Of a stretch of DNA of 64,000 nucleotides, positions 35,747 through 47,075 are shown piece by piece. This DNA comes from Corylus avellana (Eukaryota > Streptophyta > Magnoliopsida > Fagales > Betulaceae), in NCBI RefSeq assembly GCF_901000735.1, contig NC_081545.1, forward strand, positions 17,740,758-17,804,757, in the 5' to 3' direction. Under the pieces are notes generated by a model, which was not told where the DNA came from, did no database searches, and worked only from the letters and a program-made list of their open reading frames with translations. Position numbers and translations under genes: made by a program. The stretch's first letter is position 1; the number at the start of each line of letters is the position of its first letter.

Positions 35747-38700
35747 TTACCCCATTACGCTACATTTCCTAATAAAATTGTTTGAGAAACTTACATATTT
35801 AGTCCATAAGCTTCGGACCTCTGGAAACCCAATCTCAAGCCATGGCTTTGCAGGGCCACTGAAATGTATAACAGCAGCAGCTTCCAATACCTCTTGATGA
35901 ACTTCTGCAGATTGATAACCTAAACCGGCCAGATGCCATGATGGTTCAATAGGATGCACATGACCCTCAAAAGCTATTAAGGAAGGTGGAAGTACTCCTG
36001 GATGCCATAATGCCAACCCAGATTTGTGGCTCTGTGAAATGAGGTAATGGTATTATGGAAACAAAAAAGGGTGAAAATTTTATCTTTACAGTGAATACAT
36101 AATGGAGGTATTTGGTCATAAGAGTCAGGAAATCTAGATTCTCTGAATATTTCTCTGGAACCGGCTTCGAAAAGTATAGGATATTCATTCTAAATGTAAC
36201 ATTTATTATTCAAAGAGATGGTAGACAATTTCTCTTATGTTAAACGATAACAAAACATCTGCCCTCTTCCTCAGAATGAGTACAATCACAGGTCGTCAAT
36301 CATCCAATGGCCTAAAAGTAAGTATAAAACAACACTTTTTTTCGACCAAAAAAACACCACTTTTAGCTATTAAAAAGAACTAGATTCCCATATCGCTTTT
36401 TTTAAAAGAATATTTTCTTTTCTGAAAAATAAAACTTTTTTCAAGAGCAAAAGTATGACACCAACATCCGATGCTATATCCATCTTGAGTTTAACACTGG
36501 AAAACGGGCTGAGACACATTGACAGCAGTTTCCATTAACCAACTTATTGAAGTATTAGAAAATGCACTTACAAGTTTTAACCATTGATGGTAAGTTGCAG
36601 TGATGTTGGTCCTCCTCCAAGCTTCGATATCAAAGACATTCATGCCATACAGCCATGCACAACGATCAGGGTCAAAGTTGGATGATATAATTGGATGCGA
36701 AAAGTTCAAGTAGTCCCTGTATTTTCTTCCCGGGCAACAGTCATCTCCACACCATGAATTAACAACTGCACCAACAACTTTTCCATTGAGATCCAATTCC
36801 CACAAAGATGATATGTCATGTTGTACTACAATATCATCATCCAAGAACACTATCTTGTTGAGATCTGGAAACAGCTGTGTGGCCCAAGAAAATCAGACGA
36901 TAAATAAATCATAATTAAGTGTTCATTATTCAACATGTATCATTCAATCATAGAAGATTTTGTGAAGAAAATTGGTAACTACCTCAGGGATATAAATTCG
37001 GAGGTGATTAAGGAGGGAGAGGGAGCTGGGGCTTAAAGCCTCTAGATATCTTTTATGTTCTCCTTTATACTCAAAATCTTCTTCTTTCAAATTATTGTAG
37101 TAGTGCCTCCAAATTAGACGATGAATCTCTAACATCTCTTTCACACCAACATTCACTTCCTGAGACCAATCAAATTGGTGCAATCCCTTAACTTCCACCA
37201 CCGCAGATTTAATAGAATTGATCGCAAACCACGCATGCATCGGGGTATAAGTTTTTTTGTCAGTAACTATGTGGAACACTAACTTTCCAGGGTTGGCTGA
37301 GTTTTGGATTGTAGAAGAGACAACAGTAGAAGCAGCAAGGACATTATCAGTTAGAAGAACAAGGTGATGAAACGAGGGGTCGGCAAGGCGAGAAACATAT
37401 TCTGGTGGAGGTAGACGAGATCGAGCAATTGCATTTACAGCATACTCCTCGGCCAGTTTTAGGCAAAGACAATGTAAGCTTTTGGGGACACCATGTGAAG
37501 CTAAATGCCAGTAAATAGACTCACGCTGTCTCGCCGACTGGACCTTGCGTTCCATCTGAAGTAGCTGCATGTTAAGATAAGAAATTAGCTCTAATTTTTT
37601 TGAGGATTGGAACTTCTTCCAATAATTGTTTTTTCTTGATATGCAGATTTAAGCAACCAAAACAAAGCCTAAATCTCCATGATAAGATAATCCGGTGTCA
37701 GTTCTTTTAGTTCATTTAAGTCATACACAGTAGTAATGCAAACAATTCTACAATTGTTTAAGCTATGGTACTTTTTTCCATATAGTTTCCTCTCACTGGA
37801 ATATACATAATCCAAGCTAAGATGATAAATACAATAACAGCTAGCCTGAAACAAATGGACATTTGCAAGGACCCCACCCACATACATTGTCAGCATGCTA
37901 GTGCACACTCATGCAAACACTCGCACACAATATTCAAATTGAGTCGCTTTTACAAACAAGTTGCATCCTAGGAAGCATGAATAGAAATATGGGGAACAAG
38001 TTATGGTTAAAAATAATCATAACTTTTACATTCTTTCCTTTTCATTTCAACTTCTTAGAGATTTTGTAGTCATACAAGGTAAATGTTTAATCATACCAGC
38101 ATTCATTATCTGAAAGTTTTTATCATATTACTCTCTAACTAAAGAGGATCATGCCTAAGAACTTAGTGACTCAAGCTGTTTATGGTACCCACTCCAATGT
38201 ATTGAAGAAGTATCATATACATTTTCAAGTTCAAAAATATGATTTGCGAAGTTTGGATATGCTTATTATGTATGCATTGGCAAGGATCTAAGATGTATTG
38301 TATTTGATGCGTATACAACTCTCTTCTAGAAGTGCCTGTGCAATATAGATATTTTGATTATTAAGCCACTACTTATCACATAAGTTTAGGCTGATAGAAA
38401 ATGGTGAATTTAATTATTTATAATCATATTCTAACATTCTTCTTCATATGTGGGCTCAAATTCTCCCTCAATAAATAAGTCCAACATGTGGAATACTTTA
38501 TCTGAAATAAGAGGTAAGTTGTGAAGCCAAAATTTTTATGTTTGGCAAGTGTTTTCAAAATGGTTTTTTATGTTTTGATTTGAAAAGAGTTCTTGATGTG
38601 ATAGAAAGTAGGAAGTAATTTCAATGGTGTTCATCTTTGAAAAGTATTTTGTAGAGTGAAACAGAAGAAAACTATTCAGTAAACATTTTGAAAAGTGTGT

Positions 38701-41700
38701 TTTAGTGTTTGTAAAAAATCTAATAAGTGTTTTCAAATCAATGGTGATTTGAATTAAAAAAAAAAAACATAATTTTTTATGTTCGACTACCGCACAGCCA
38801 CCTCCTCTTGGATACTTTGTTGTGTTGGGGTGGCCGTGCAACCACCTTTCGTCTTCTCCAATTTTTTGTATAAATAACAAGTTAACCTTCACACCTAGAA
38901 AAATAAACATAATTTTTTCAAATACTTTTAGGAAAGTTTTCAAAAACCTACTTTGTGTTCTATATTTTTAAAATTGTTGTTTTTTGTTTTTAGAAACACT
39001 TTTTGTTTAGTAATTTATTTCTAAAAAGTAAGGTATTGTGTTTAAAAAAAAAAAAAAAAAGACTTTCCAAACGCATTATCAAACTAACCGTTTATTGTTC
39101 TAAAAAAGGACAATTCTATTAAAAATAATGTTAGAAACAAAATTTTTATCTCATAATTATCCACAACTCTTATGTGTTAATCTCAACAAAACCTTGGATC
39201 AATCCTTGTTTTAAAAAAAATATTAAAAGTTAATTAAGACTGCTACATCATCATCATTGTGAAATACATATATAGCATTCATCTTCTCCTAAAGGACCTA
39301 AACTAATAATCCGGATCATGTATATATAGGTCTTAGCTAGCTAGGAAGTAGACCCAGACCCAAACCAGCATTGCCAAGTGCCAACTGTAACTTTTTATCT
39401 TTTCCTAGCGAATTGCCAACTGTCAACTGAAATACTAGAATAGAGACAATAACTAGATGTCACCCTCTACATCCCATCAATGACAGAAAACAACACACAA
39501 CAAATCAGCACAGATAAAAAGAAGTAGAGACAAATTAAAGTAGCCATGAATGATTACGTGTGCTCACCATAGCCTTGGTCTTGAAAGCAAATGCCTTGAT
39601 ATCCTGTCTTTTCGACGTCATATCCTTCACAAGCTTGTCGAATGACTCTATCTCTATTCCTTCCTCATTAATGTCACCTTCCTTCGCCTCAACTAATGAT
39701 CTGCTTAGCTCCTCCCTCAGCTTCTTTATGGTAAATGCATCACCACAGTAACACATAGACAATCAATAATAATAATAATAAATAAAATAAAATAGGCCCA
39801 TTGATCAAACCGTGTGACGTGTGGTGACGTAGTGAAGTTTCCATCACGAAGAGGTAAATGCATTTTCAATGAGAGCGTCATGGAAAGAGTCAGATGGTTG
39901 TGGAATTTACAAGTTCTCCACCAATTATTACATTTCTTGTTTGTTTCTCTTCTTTATTGTCTTCAAAATGTATTAACATCAAGTGGACGAGCACAATACG
40001 ATTGTGGTACAACTGGCCACGTGTCCTCGAAAGAGACTGCTGAAAATCCAACCGACAGTGTCCCAAAATGTGCTTATCCAGACACTGTAAGCAATATATC
40101 CTAGGACGAAAATGCCATTACCCTTTCTATGATTTACGAAAAATGCTATTATATTATTAAAATGGAATATCTTGCTTTATTTTAATTTTTTTTTTCTTTT
40201 CAGGAAAGAGGAATATCTCAATTCTCAAGCATAAGTCAATTCTCAAGCATAACACAAGTCTGGAATATCTCAAGTATGTGAGTTTGGACGCTTTCAAAGA
40301 GTGGAGCCCAATAACAAAGGAACAAGATCCTCTCCAGTCCATTATGAACGCTAAGATTTCATCTCAGAAATCTTATGGCCACAAATAGGCCACAAATGGG
40401 TCCTATCACTACCAATTAATGAAAAATTAATTAGGGTGGATACTGTCCCCTTGACACTTTGCATATGATAGATATTATTTTAAATTGAAATTACCTTTTT
40501 TCCATAAAATGTTTTTGTTATATTGAAGAAAAAGGGCTAGACATTTTAGAATTTTTGAACCAAAATTAAGCATTTTTGTAATAAATTGGAACTTTGAGAT
40601 TATTGGACATGGAATAAAAAATGGAGAAACAAATGTAGGAAGAACATACTATGAAATTCAACAACGTTTAAGGTGAAAACGACCAAGCTTCAAATAGGTC
40701 AAAATCAAAATGATAATAAAATGGCAGCATTTAAATGTGACCCTGAATTGGAACATAAGAAGTTAGAGAAACTTTTTCAGATGTAAGAACCATTAAACTG
40801 GTATATGCGAATATGACAAATTCAACAAGTTCAAAAAAGCCCGAACCACTCACATGCAAAACTAACATATCCAAACTACTCACCCATATATATAACATCA
40901 GAAAAATTACGTATTTAATCTCTAGGGTAAATTATTTATCTAAAATGGTCCCGTTGTTAGCTGTTTGATAGAAACCAATAGCTGCATAAGCAGCTCAACA
41001 TCACAACCACTCATCGATTGACACATGACATGACTCATGACTAGGGTCTACTTTAAATTACAATTTTTTCCTCAATTAAAAAAATAAAAAAGAGGATTAG
41101 ATGAGGGACAACCACCCCTTTGGTGACCGACCATCACTTAATAAGCCGAATCATTAGCCATGTCACGTCTCAATCAACGATTGGTAGTAACTTGGATTAC
41201 ATGTGTGCATATAACGGTTGGTATCAAACAACTTACAACAGAGTACCATAGGGGCTATATCCCAGTAATCAGTTTGGTAAAACAGTAAATTGGAGGAACT
41301 AAAATGCACTTAAAAAAAATAAATAAATAAGTAATTTTTTTTATATATATATGCAACCTAAATACAAAGGTTCAAGCGGATTTAACCGATGACAGGGACA
41401 AGGATAACAGAAGATTCCTTTGTGTGCAAACTTTGTGTAAAGTACCAATCTGCCGTCCAACAGACCACGTGGTGGCATATATACACCGTGTCACACTCAC
41501 ACCCTACTTATAGGGTTTCAGAGTAATAAAATCGGATATGGATTTTTAGAGATTTTCTACTGAAATTATTATTTTTTTTTTAAAAAAAAAAAGAAAATTA
41601 CTATTGCTGGACATCCAATTCATAAAGTTCAGAAATAAAGGGTATTTTCGTCATTAGATCTGACACACTTACCAGAGATGCGTCAGCCCCGCTGAAAAAC

Positions 41701-42618
41701 CTCCATCCTATACAATCTGCAAAAACCGTTTTAAAAAATTAAATTAAAATTTTATCTGAGAATAAATAATATTCTAAAATTTGAAAAAAAAAAAAAAGAA
41801 AAATTACAGGCAATGACTTCTCTGACACGACATAAATAAAACTAAAAACATTTTTCAGCTGAGTTGATAATAATAAAAATAATCGTATTTACCACTAAAA
41901 ACATTAAATTAATTAGAGGATTTTATAACCGTATCCATATTCCATAGTGGCTAAGGTTAGGCTCACACAATTTTTAATTTAAAATTCATTATAACTGACG
42001 TAATAATTTATAATTGATAAAATAATTATAATGACTAATTTGTCACTTTTCACCAATTATTACTTAAAAATTTAATTTATAAATAAATTTGTACCAAAAT
42101 TGTCAACCCAAACATTTTCTAATCCATATTCCCAGAGAAAAACAATCTCCAGCATAAAATATATATATATATATATATATATATAGATGGCTTACGCTGA
42201 AGGTACTTGTACCTTCCGCTGCAATCCATGTTGTACAACGAACGGACAATTTGAGAAGAATGTACAACTCCAATCCACAAAAATGAAACCTCAACTCAAA
42301 AGTCCTAATTTCTATATTTGCTAAAAATACAGACAATCTCCTTTTCAAAAAAACAAATTAAAAAAATAATAATAAAAAAGAAATAAAAGAGAAATTACCA
42401 AGAGGAGAAGAGCAAGCAGTGGCAGATTCGAGCACCAAAAACGCAATTCTCACAAAGAGAAACGGCAGAGCGATCCCGAGCACGAGCAGGACCGGCAGCA
42501 GCGTCCGGCTGGAAATCCGACGAGGCGCCGTGGCCTTGGTCGGAGAAGCCTTACCGGCGGCGCCGGAGCTGGATATCGTGACTCGCTTAATCCCCGTCGT
42601 GGATATGTAAAACTTCAT
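35747..42618 (-). CDS. GAUT15: Galacturonosyltransferase 15 (GT8 family), complete
   Basis: GT8 glycosyltransferase of the GAUT family, a Golgi type II membrane protein expected to act in pectin or related wall polysaccharide synthesis from UDP-sugars. Exons on the minus strand: 42618-42399, 41716-41673, 39723-39568, 37564-36983, 36874-36572 and 36031-35747. All have GT-AG borders and give 529 aa. Residues about 40-65 form a signal anchor ([16 protein letters not shown]), residues 120-150 a stem ([16 protein letters not shown]). The GT8 metal-binding DDD is at 346-348 (FLDDDIVVQ) and the substrate-binding HFSGPAKPW at 491-499. The N-terminus ([16 protein letters not shown]) and length match Arabidopsis GAUT15, and the start is the Met of that motif. 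All key residues are present and there is no break. Confidence 0.94.
40921..41275. repeat. Decayed foldback element in a GAUT15 intron
   Basis: Sequence near 40925-40975 (GGTCCCGTTGTTAGCTGTTTGATA) recurs in imperfect inverted form near 41218-41262 (TATCAAACAACTTACAACAGAGTACC). The arms are about 50 bp. No target duplication was found. It lies in the 1.9-kb intron between exons 2 and 3. Confidence 0.4.
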
Positions 42619-43678
42619 GTTGTGGAAACTTGTTGCTTCAATTCCATGAATAGAATCCCCAAACAGGTCGCTCTCAGTCTCGCTGGATCTGTGCTCGTAC
42701 AGAATCACGGGAGTGAAAAAAAGCTGGAGATTGAAATCGAAATCCAAATGCAAAGCCGCAAAAAGGTAAATGGTATGAACAGTGGTGGCAGAGTGAGAGA
42801 ATATATTGGTAGCTTTTTGAGAGACTCGCTGGGATCACGATCTTTTGTTTCCGCTGGGACAATTTAGTGGTCATCAATTTTATGAAAACAAAAAAGAAAT
42901 TGTTGAGCGAGAGTGAGAGAGCGCGTGAGTGGAGGAAAAGCCAAAATCCAAGCCGCGTTTAAAGCCGCGGGAAACAGGGAAGTGCAATTATGTTTATGAT
43001 TTGGGGGAGGGGCTGAGGCTGTGATTTTCCCCCCTTGGGTTTGCGTGATATTTCGGATTTGCCCTTCCTAATTAGAGTCGGTTCACCGACAGATTGCGGA
43101 TGTGTGAGAGGATTTATCAGTGGACGAAAAGTATAAGAACCTTCTAGTCTATTTATGGGATGGTTAAACTATCATCTTATTTACAGTTAAGGGAATAAAA
43201 TTAAGATTAGTCAAAAATAAAAATAAAAAAGGAGAATTTGAGTACGGGGTGTCCAATATTGACTATGACATTTAATTGCTGAATTTTACATCATACCAAC
43301 ATTTTGCCAACAAATTTTACATATTGGTAATTTTCTATTAATGAATTGGTATAAGTTTTGGCCATTCTTATTCCAAATGTAGTGTAGAGGCACAAAAATA
43401 TTAGTTATGTTAATTGAGACTTGCTATATATATATTACATCTCCACACAAGATGAGAAAAATGGAGAATAAAATTTAAAATAGTGACTTCTGTTATATTA
43501 GGCTGATTCTTAGCTGATTGAGCTATCTTTTGGGGATCTGTTAATGTATATTTGATTATTTTATATTATGAGATTGATTGTAATCAGATTTGATGGTAAT
43601 TAAATTTGATATTATGGGATTTGATTGAACTCTTATTCATCTTTTGTCTAACTATTTTTTAAATCCTATTGGATATAT
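42619..43678 (-). other. 5' flank of GAUT15
   Basis: It contains the GAUT15 leader and promoter; GA-rich sequence at about 42903-42935 and CG-rich sequence at 42950-42972 would lie in or near the leader. I do not see a clear TATA box at a fixed distance. Farther out it is AT-rich intergenic DNA. Confidence 0.45.
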
Positions 43679-43679
43679 C

Positions 43680-43733
<54 letters not shown>
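43679..43733. repeat. (TA)n(TG)n compound microsatellite
   Basis: About 22 bp of TA followed by about 33 bp of TG. Confidence 0.97.
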
Positions 43734-43736
<3 letters not shown>

Positions 43737-44330
43737 CCCCTACAGTCCAAACTATCTGTACAATGGCCATTTAGTAGCATCCAATCTCCATCTAACACAT
43801 CATCATTTCAAGAAAAGTGCAAAAAACTAAAGTGAGAACAAAAACAATAAAAAATAAAAAAATAAAAAAATAAAAAGACCAAGAACACCCTTGCCGCCAG
43901 ACTCAGCCGTGGGTCTGGCGAGACCCACGACCCAAGACTTGGGTCTGGCCGTGATCCGCCTCAAAACCGATGTTGACCCGCCTGAAAACTTATTTCTAAT
44001 GCCTCAAAACCTATTTCTAATGCATCAAAACTTGTTTCAAATGCCTCAAAACTCATTTTTGGATTTAAAACTAAAACCTAGAGGTGTAAAGTTAACCCTT
44101 TAAGGATTTTATCACACTAAAGGCCAGAAACCGGCCCCAGAGAGAGGTGGCCAGACCCATTGGAGAAACCCACGACAAACCTACACCGTGGGTCTGGCCA
44201 GGTTCACGAAGGGGGCTGGTTTTGGTAGGGACTGGTTCACAAGGGGGGGCTGGTTTTTGTTTTCTTTCTCAAAGCAATCTAGTGTATTTGGACTTAGGTT
44301 ATTTTGGTGCACTTTTATGTTTTTACTTAG
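43734..44330. other. Repetitive intergenic segment before the 20-N gap
   Basis: It contains several copies of GTGGGTCTGG and its complement (43905-43950, 44150-44200) and the tandem words CCTCAAAACCTATTTCTAATG / CATCAAAACTTG (about 43988-44060). It looks like transposon debris. No gene. Confidence 0.4.
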
Positions 44331-44350
44331 NNNNNNNNNNNNNNNNNNNN
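44331..44350. other. Small assembly gap (20 N)
   Basis: The gap lies directly against a TA/TG microsatellite (44351-44415), the probable cause of the break. Confidence 0.98.

Positions 44351-44415
<65 letters not shown>
44351..44415. repeat. (TA)n(TG)n compound microsatellite at the gap edge
   Basis: A TA run followed by a TG run, similar in build to 43679-43733. C3 begins 22 bp beyond this tract. Confidence 0.95.
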
Positions 44416-44416
<1 letters not shown>

Positions 44417-44427
44417 AGTTAAAACCA

Positions 44428-45463
44428 GAGATTGACCGAAGAAAGATAAATAGCATTTCTCATGTTATTTATTTATTTACAAAATCAGTTCTTGATTTTT
44501 TAATCTACGAATTATTTTTTACTACCACATCTTAAAGTATTTTATTCCACTAATCGGATCCTCCTTTTTTTTTTTTTTTTTTTGAAAAAAAAGAAAAGAA
44601 AAAAAAATATCTAACTCGGTCTTTACTAGTTAATTGTGAATGTTTTTGGCTAATAATAAATTTTTTTTTTCTAATTGAATAAGTTGGCTAATAATAAATT
44701 GATAGATTGTATTTCAAGTTCTGCCATATGGGAAAAGAGATGTGCTATAGTGCAATAAAAAGATAATTTTGGACCCATAAAAATTCAAGTTGGCAAGAGC
44801 CCACAAGCTTTATCATTGGGTGGATTCACAGTAACTACGGATGGAGGCCTATAGCCTCTTGCTACCTAGGACTTTTATAAACAAAAAATTATATTTTTAT
44901 TGTACTATAGCATTTCTCACGGAAAAAAAAAAATAGAAAAAAGTAATAAATAAATTTTGCTAGCTAGTTTATGAAAACCAATACTATTACGTATCCTATG
45001 ACATGGGCATCTTCTCCTGAACAAAAGAAAAACAATCTTTACGTAAAAGTCAATTTCAGTTACAGGAGAAGTCTATTATGTTTGGCAGTGTCGCATAAAA
45101 ACATATGAATAGACAATAGTGGGAAGGGGTGAAGAGGATCCTCTGTGCAAAGACAACAAGCATCGGCTGGGGAAGAAGTCTTATTTGAAAATGACTAATA
45201 ATAAGGGGATGTTAGGAGTTATCACTGCATACTCTCTTATGTTATCATTCAAACTATCTTTGAGCATTATTTGGATGATAAGGACTCTCTCCAGTTCATT
45301 TGAATAGGAAATTTAGTTAGTTTTATTTATAAGGATAAAATTATAATTATAATTTTTTAGACGATGATTTTGCCCTTCAAATAAGACAAACCGGGACTAC
45401 AAAAAAATGATGATTTAGGAACGTTCTCGAATGTGGTCGTTACCAGAGGGCATTTCAATAGTA
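44428..45463. other. Intergenic sequence, C4 counterpart of the C3 start
   Basis: Collinear with 22438-23465. No gene. Confidence 0.6.
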
Positions 45464-45492
45464 AAACGACCCCTCAAGAAGAGGGGTCGTTT
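45464..45492. repeat. Perfect 12-bp hairpin, C4 copy
   Basis: AAACGACCCCTC, loop AAGAA, GAGGGGTCGTTT. The loop differs by one base from C3, and the stem is unchanged. Confidence 0.8.
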
Positions 45493-45793
45493 GAACAGTG
45501 CACGTCCCTACTGAATGGGAACGTTGCAATAGTGCATGTACCCACTTAGTAAAAAACATCCCCCATCCCTCAATCTACACAGAAGCCCGGCCACCTGATC
45601 CCCCTCTCCCTTGATCTCCCTCACACAGCTCTCTTTCTCTCACTTAGCTCTCTCTCACTCAGTGATCTCTCTCTCTCTCTCTGATCAGCTCTCTTTCTCT
45701 CTCTCACCTCCGGCGGCGCCGCTCCTCCAATCTAGGTGTATTCTTTCTCGATCCTGCTGCCACTCCTCATCCTCCAGCCGATCGGTACTTTTC

Positions 45794-45794
45794 C

Positions 45795-45848
<54 letters not shown>
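45794..45848. repeat. (CT)n(TA)n microsatellite, C4 allele only
   Basis: A CT run and a TA run within about 110 bp that C3 lacks at the corresponding point (23784). This is an allelic length difference. Confidence 0.92.
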
Positions 45849-45853
<5 letters not shown>

Positions 45854-46194
45854 TAGTTAAAAATTTATAGGTGCATTATTTAAATTGATAAATAATTATT
45901 AAATTGATATGCATATGAAATGATTTAAATTGATATTCCAAAATGCTAGAATTATGACTTCTTTTTTGTTTTAGGGAATTTTATTTTTATTTTTATTTTC
46001 ATTCCATAATAAGAGATCAAGAGCTTGAAGCTCTTAAAGAGAAAAATAGCCAAAAAAGTATGAAGAGTACAACATCATAGATACACTGAAAATCTAACAT
46101 TCAAAAACATATATATCTCCTCCGATCCAACTCATGTGCACACTTCATTTAAGGGGTAGATCTGCTCTAGGCAAACTAGATCTAAATACATGAG

Positions 46195-46750
46195 TAGGTC
46201 TTATCGCTAAAAAAAAAAAAAACTTTATTGACCCGGCCGTGAGACAAACTCCTTACACCGAAACTATCCCTCATCAGCACAAAGGTCAAGATAACACAAC
46301 AAAACAAGAACTAAACAAAGAAAACCAGCATCAATGGCAAGGTCCAGCAAGAAAATGGCAGAGAAAACTCGGCTCGTGAGGCTCACACGTAAAGCGCGTG
46401 GGATCCACACGATCCACACTCTGGCTTGCACAAACCACATTCGGCGCGTGCCAAAAAGAAAAGAGAAAAAGTCTGGTGACTACAGAGCATAATGGCACCA
46501 GGGAGAAGCCTGTAGTGGCATGTACAGGGCTTGGGCCAGCAGCAAAAAAGTAGATCAGCAGCACAAGGAGCTGATCTAAGTTTCCCATTAAAATATCAAC
46601 GAAACCGAAGCGTGAGGAGAAGCTAATGAGTTCCAAAATCAAACTATAGCAAAGAAAATGAAAGAAATAACAAAACAAGCGGGGAGGATTCAGGGTCTCA
46701 CTGGAGAGGGACTAGAGAGAGGCTAGAGTTTTTTGGAGCCCAAGAGCCGA
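46195..46750 (-). repeat. Unclassified retroelement-like repeat, C4 copy
   Basis: The counterpart of 24085-24660, including a 115-codon minus-strand frame (46678-46331) with several substitutions. No domain recognised. Confidence 0.35.
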
Positions 46751-46800
46751 GAATTATGGCTTATTAAATTGATATTCAATAATTTTTTTTATATGCATTT

Positions 46801-46913
46801 TTTTTTTTTTTGACATGTCCACACAAAGGAATGAAGATGGGAGATTCGAACTATTGACCACCGCTTCATGAGGCGTGGTCCACAGTCGATTGAGCTACCC
46901 TTAAAGACTTTTG
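46801..46913 (-). mobile_element. tRNA-derived SINE, C4 copy
   Basis: Same insertion as at 24690-24802, with identical A and B boxes and the ATATGCATTT duplication at 46791-46800 and 46914-46923. It predates the split of the two haplotypes. Confidence 0.82.
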
Positions 46914-47075
46914 ATATGCATTTAATATAGGGTAGAATGACTTAATAAATTGATATGTAATTGAATTTAATTAAATGCATTTATGATATGTTAATTAGAA
47001 TTTGTACTCTATTATTAGATTCGTAATTGCATGCAATTAAATTATTATTAAATGATTATTTGGTATGCAAATGAA

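Noticed and set aside
38536..38943. 135-codon minus-strand frame in the intron between GAUT15 exons 3 and 4
   Set aside because: It lies inside an intron, has AT-biased composition and no known domain.
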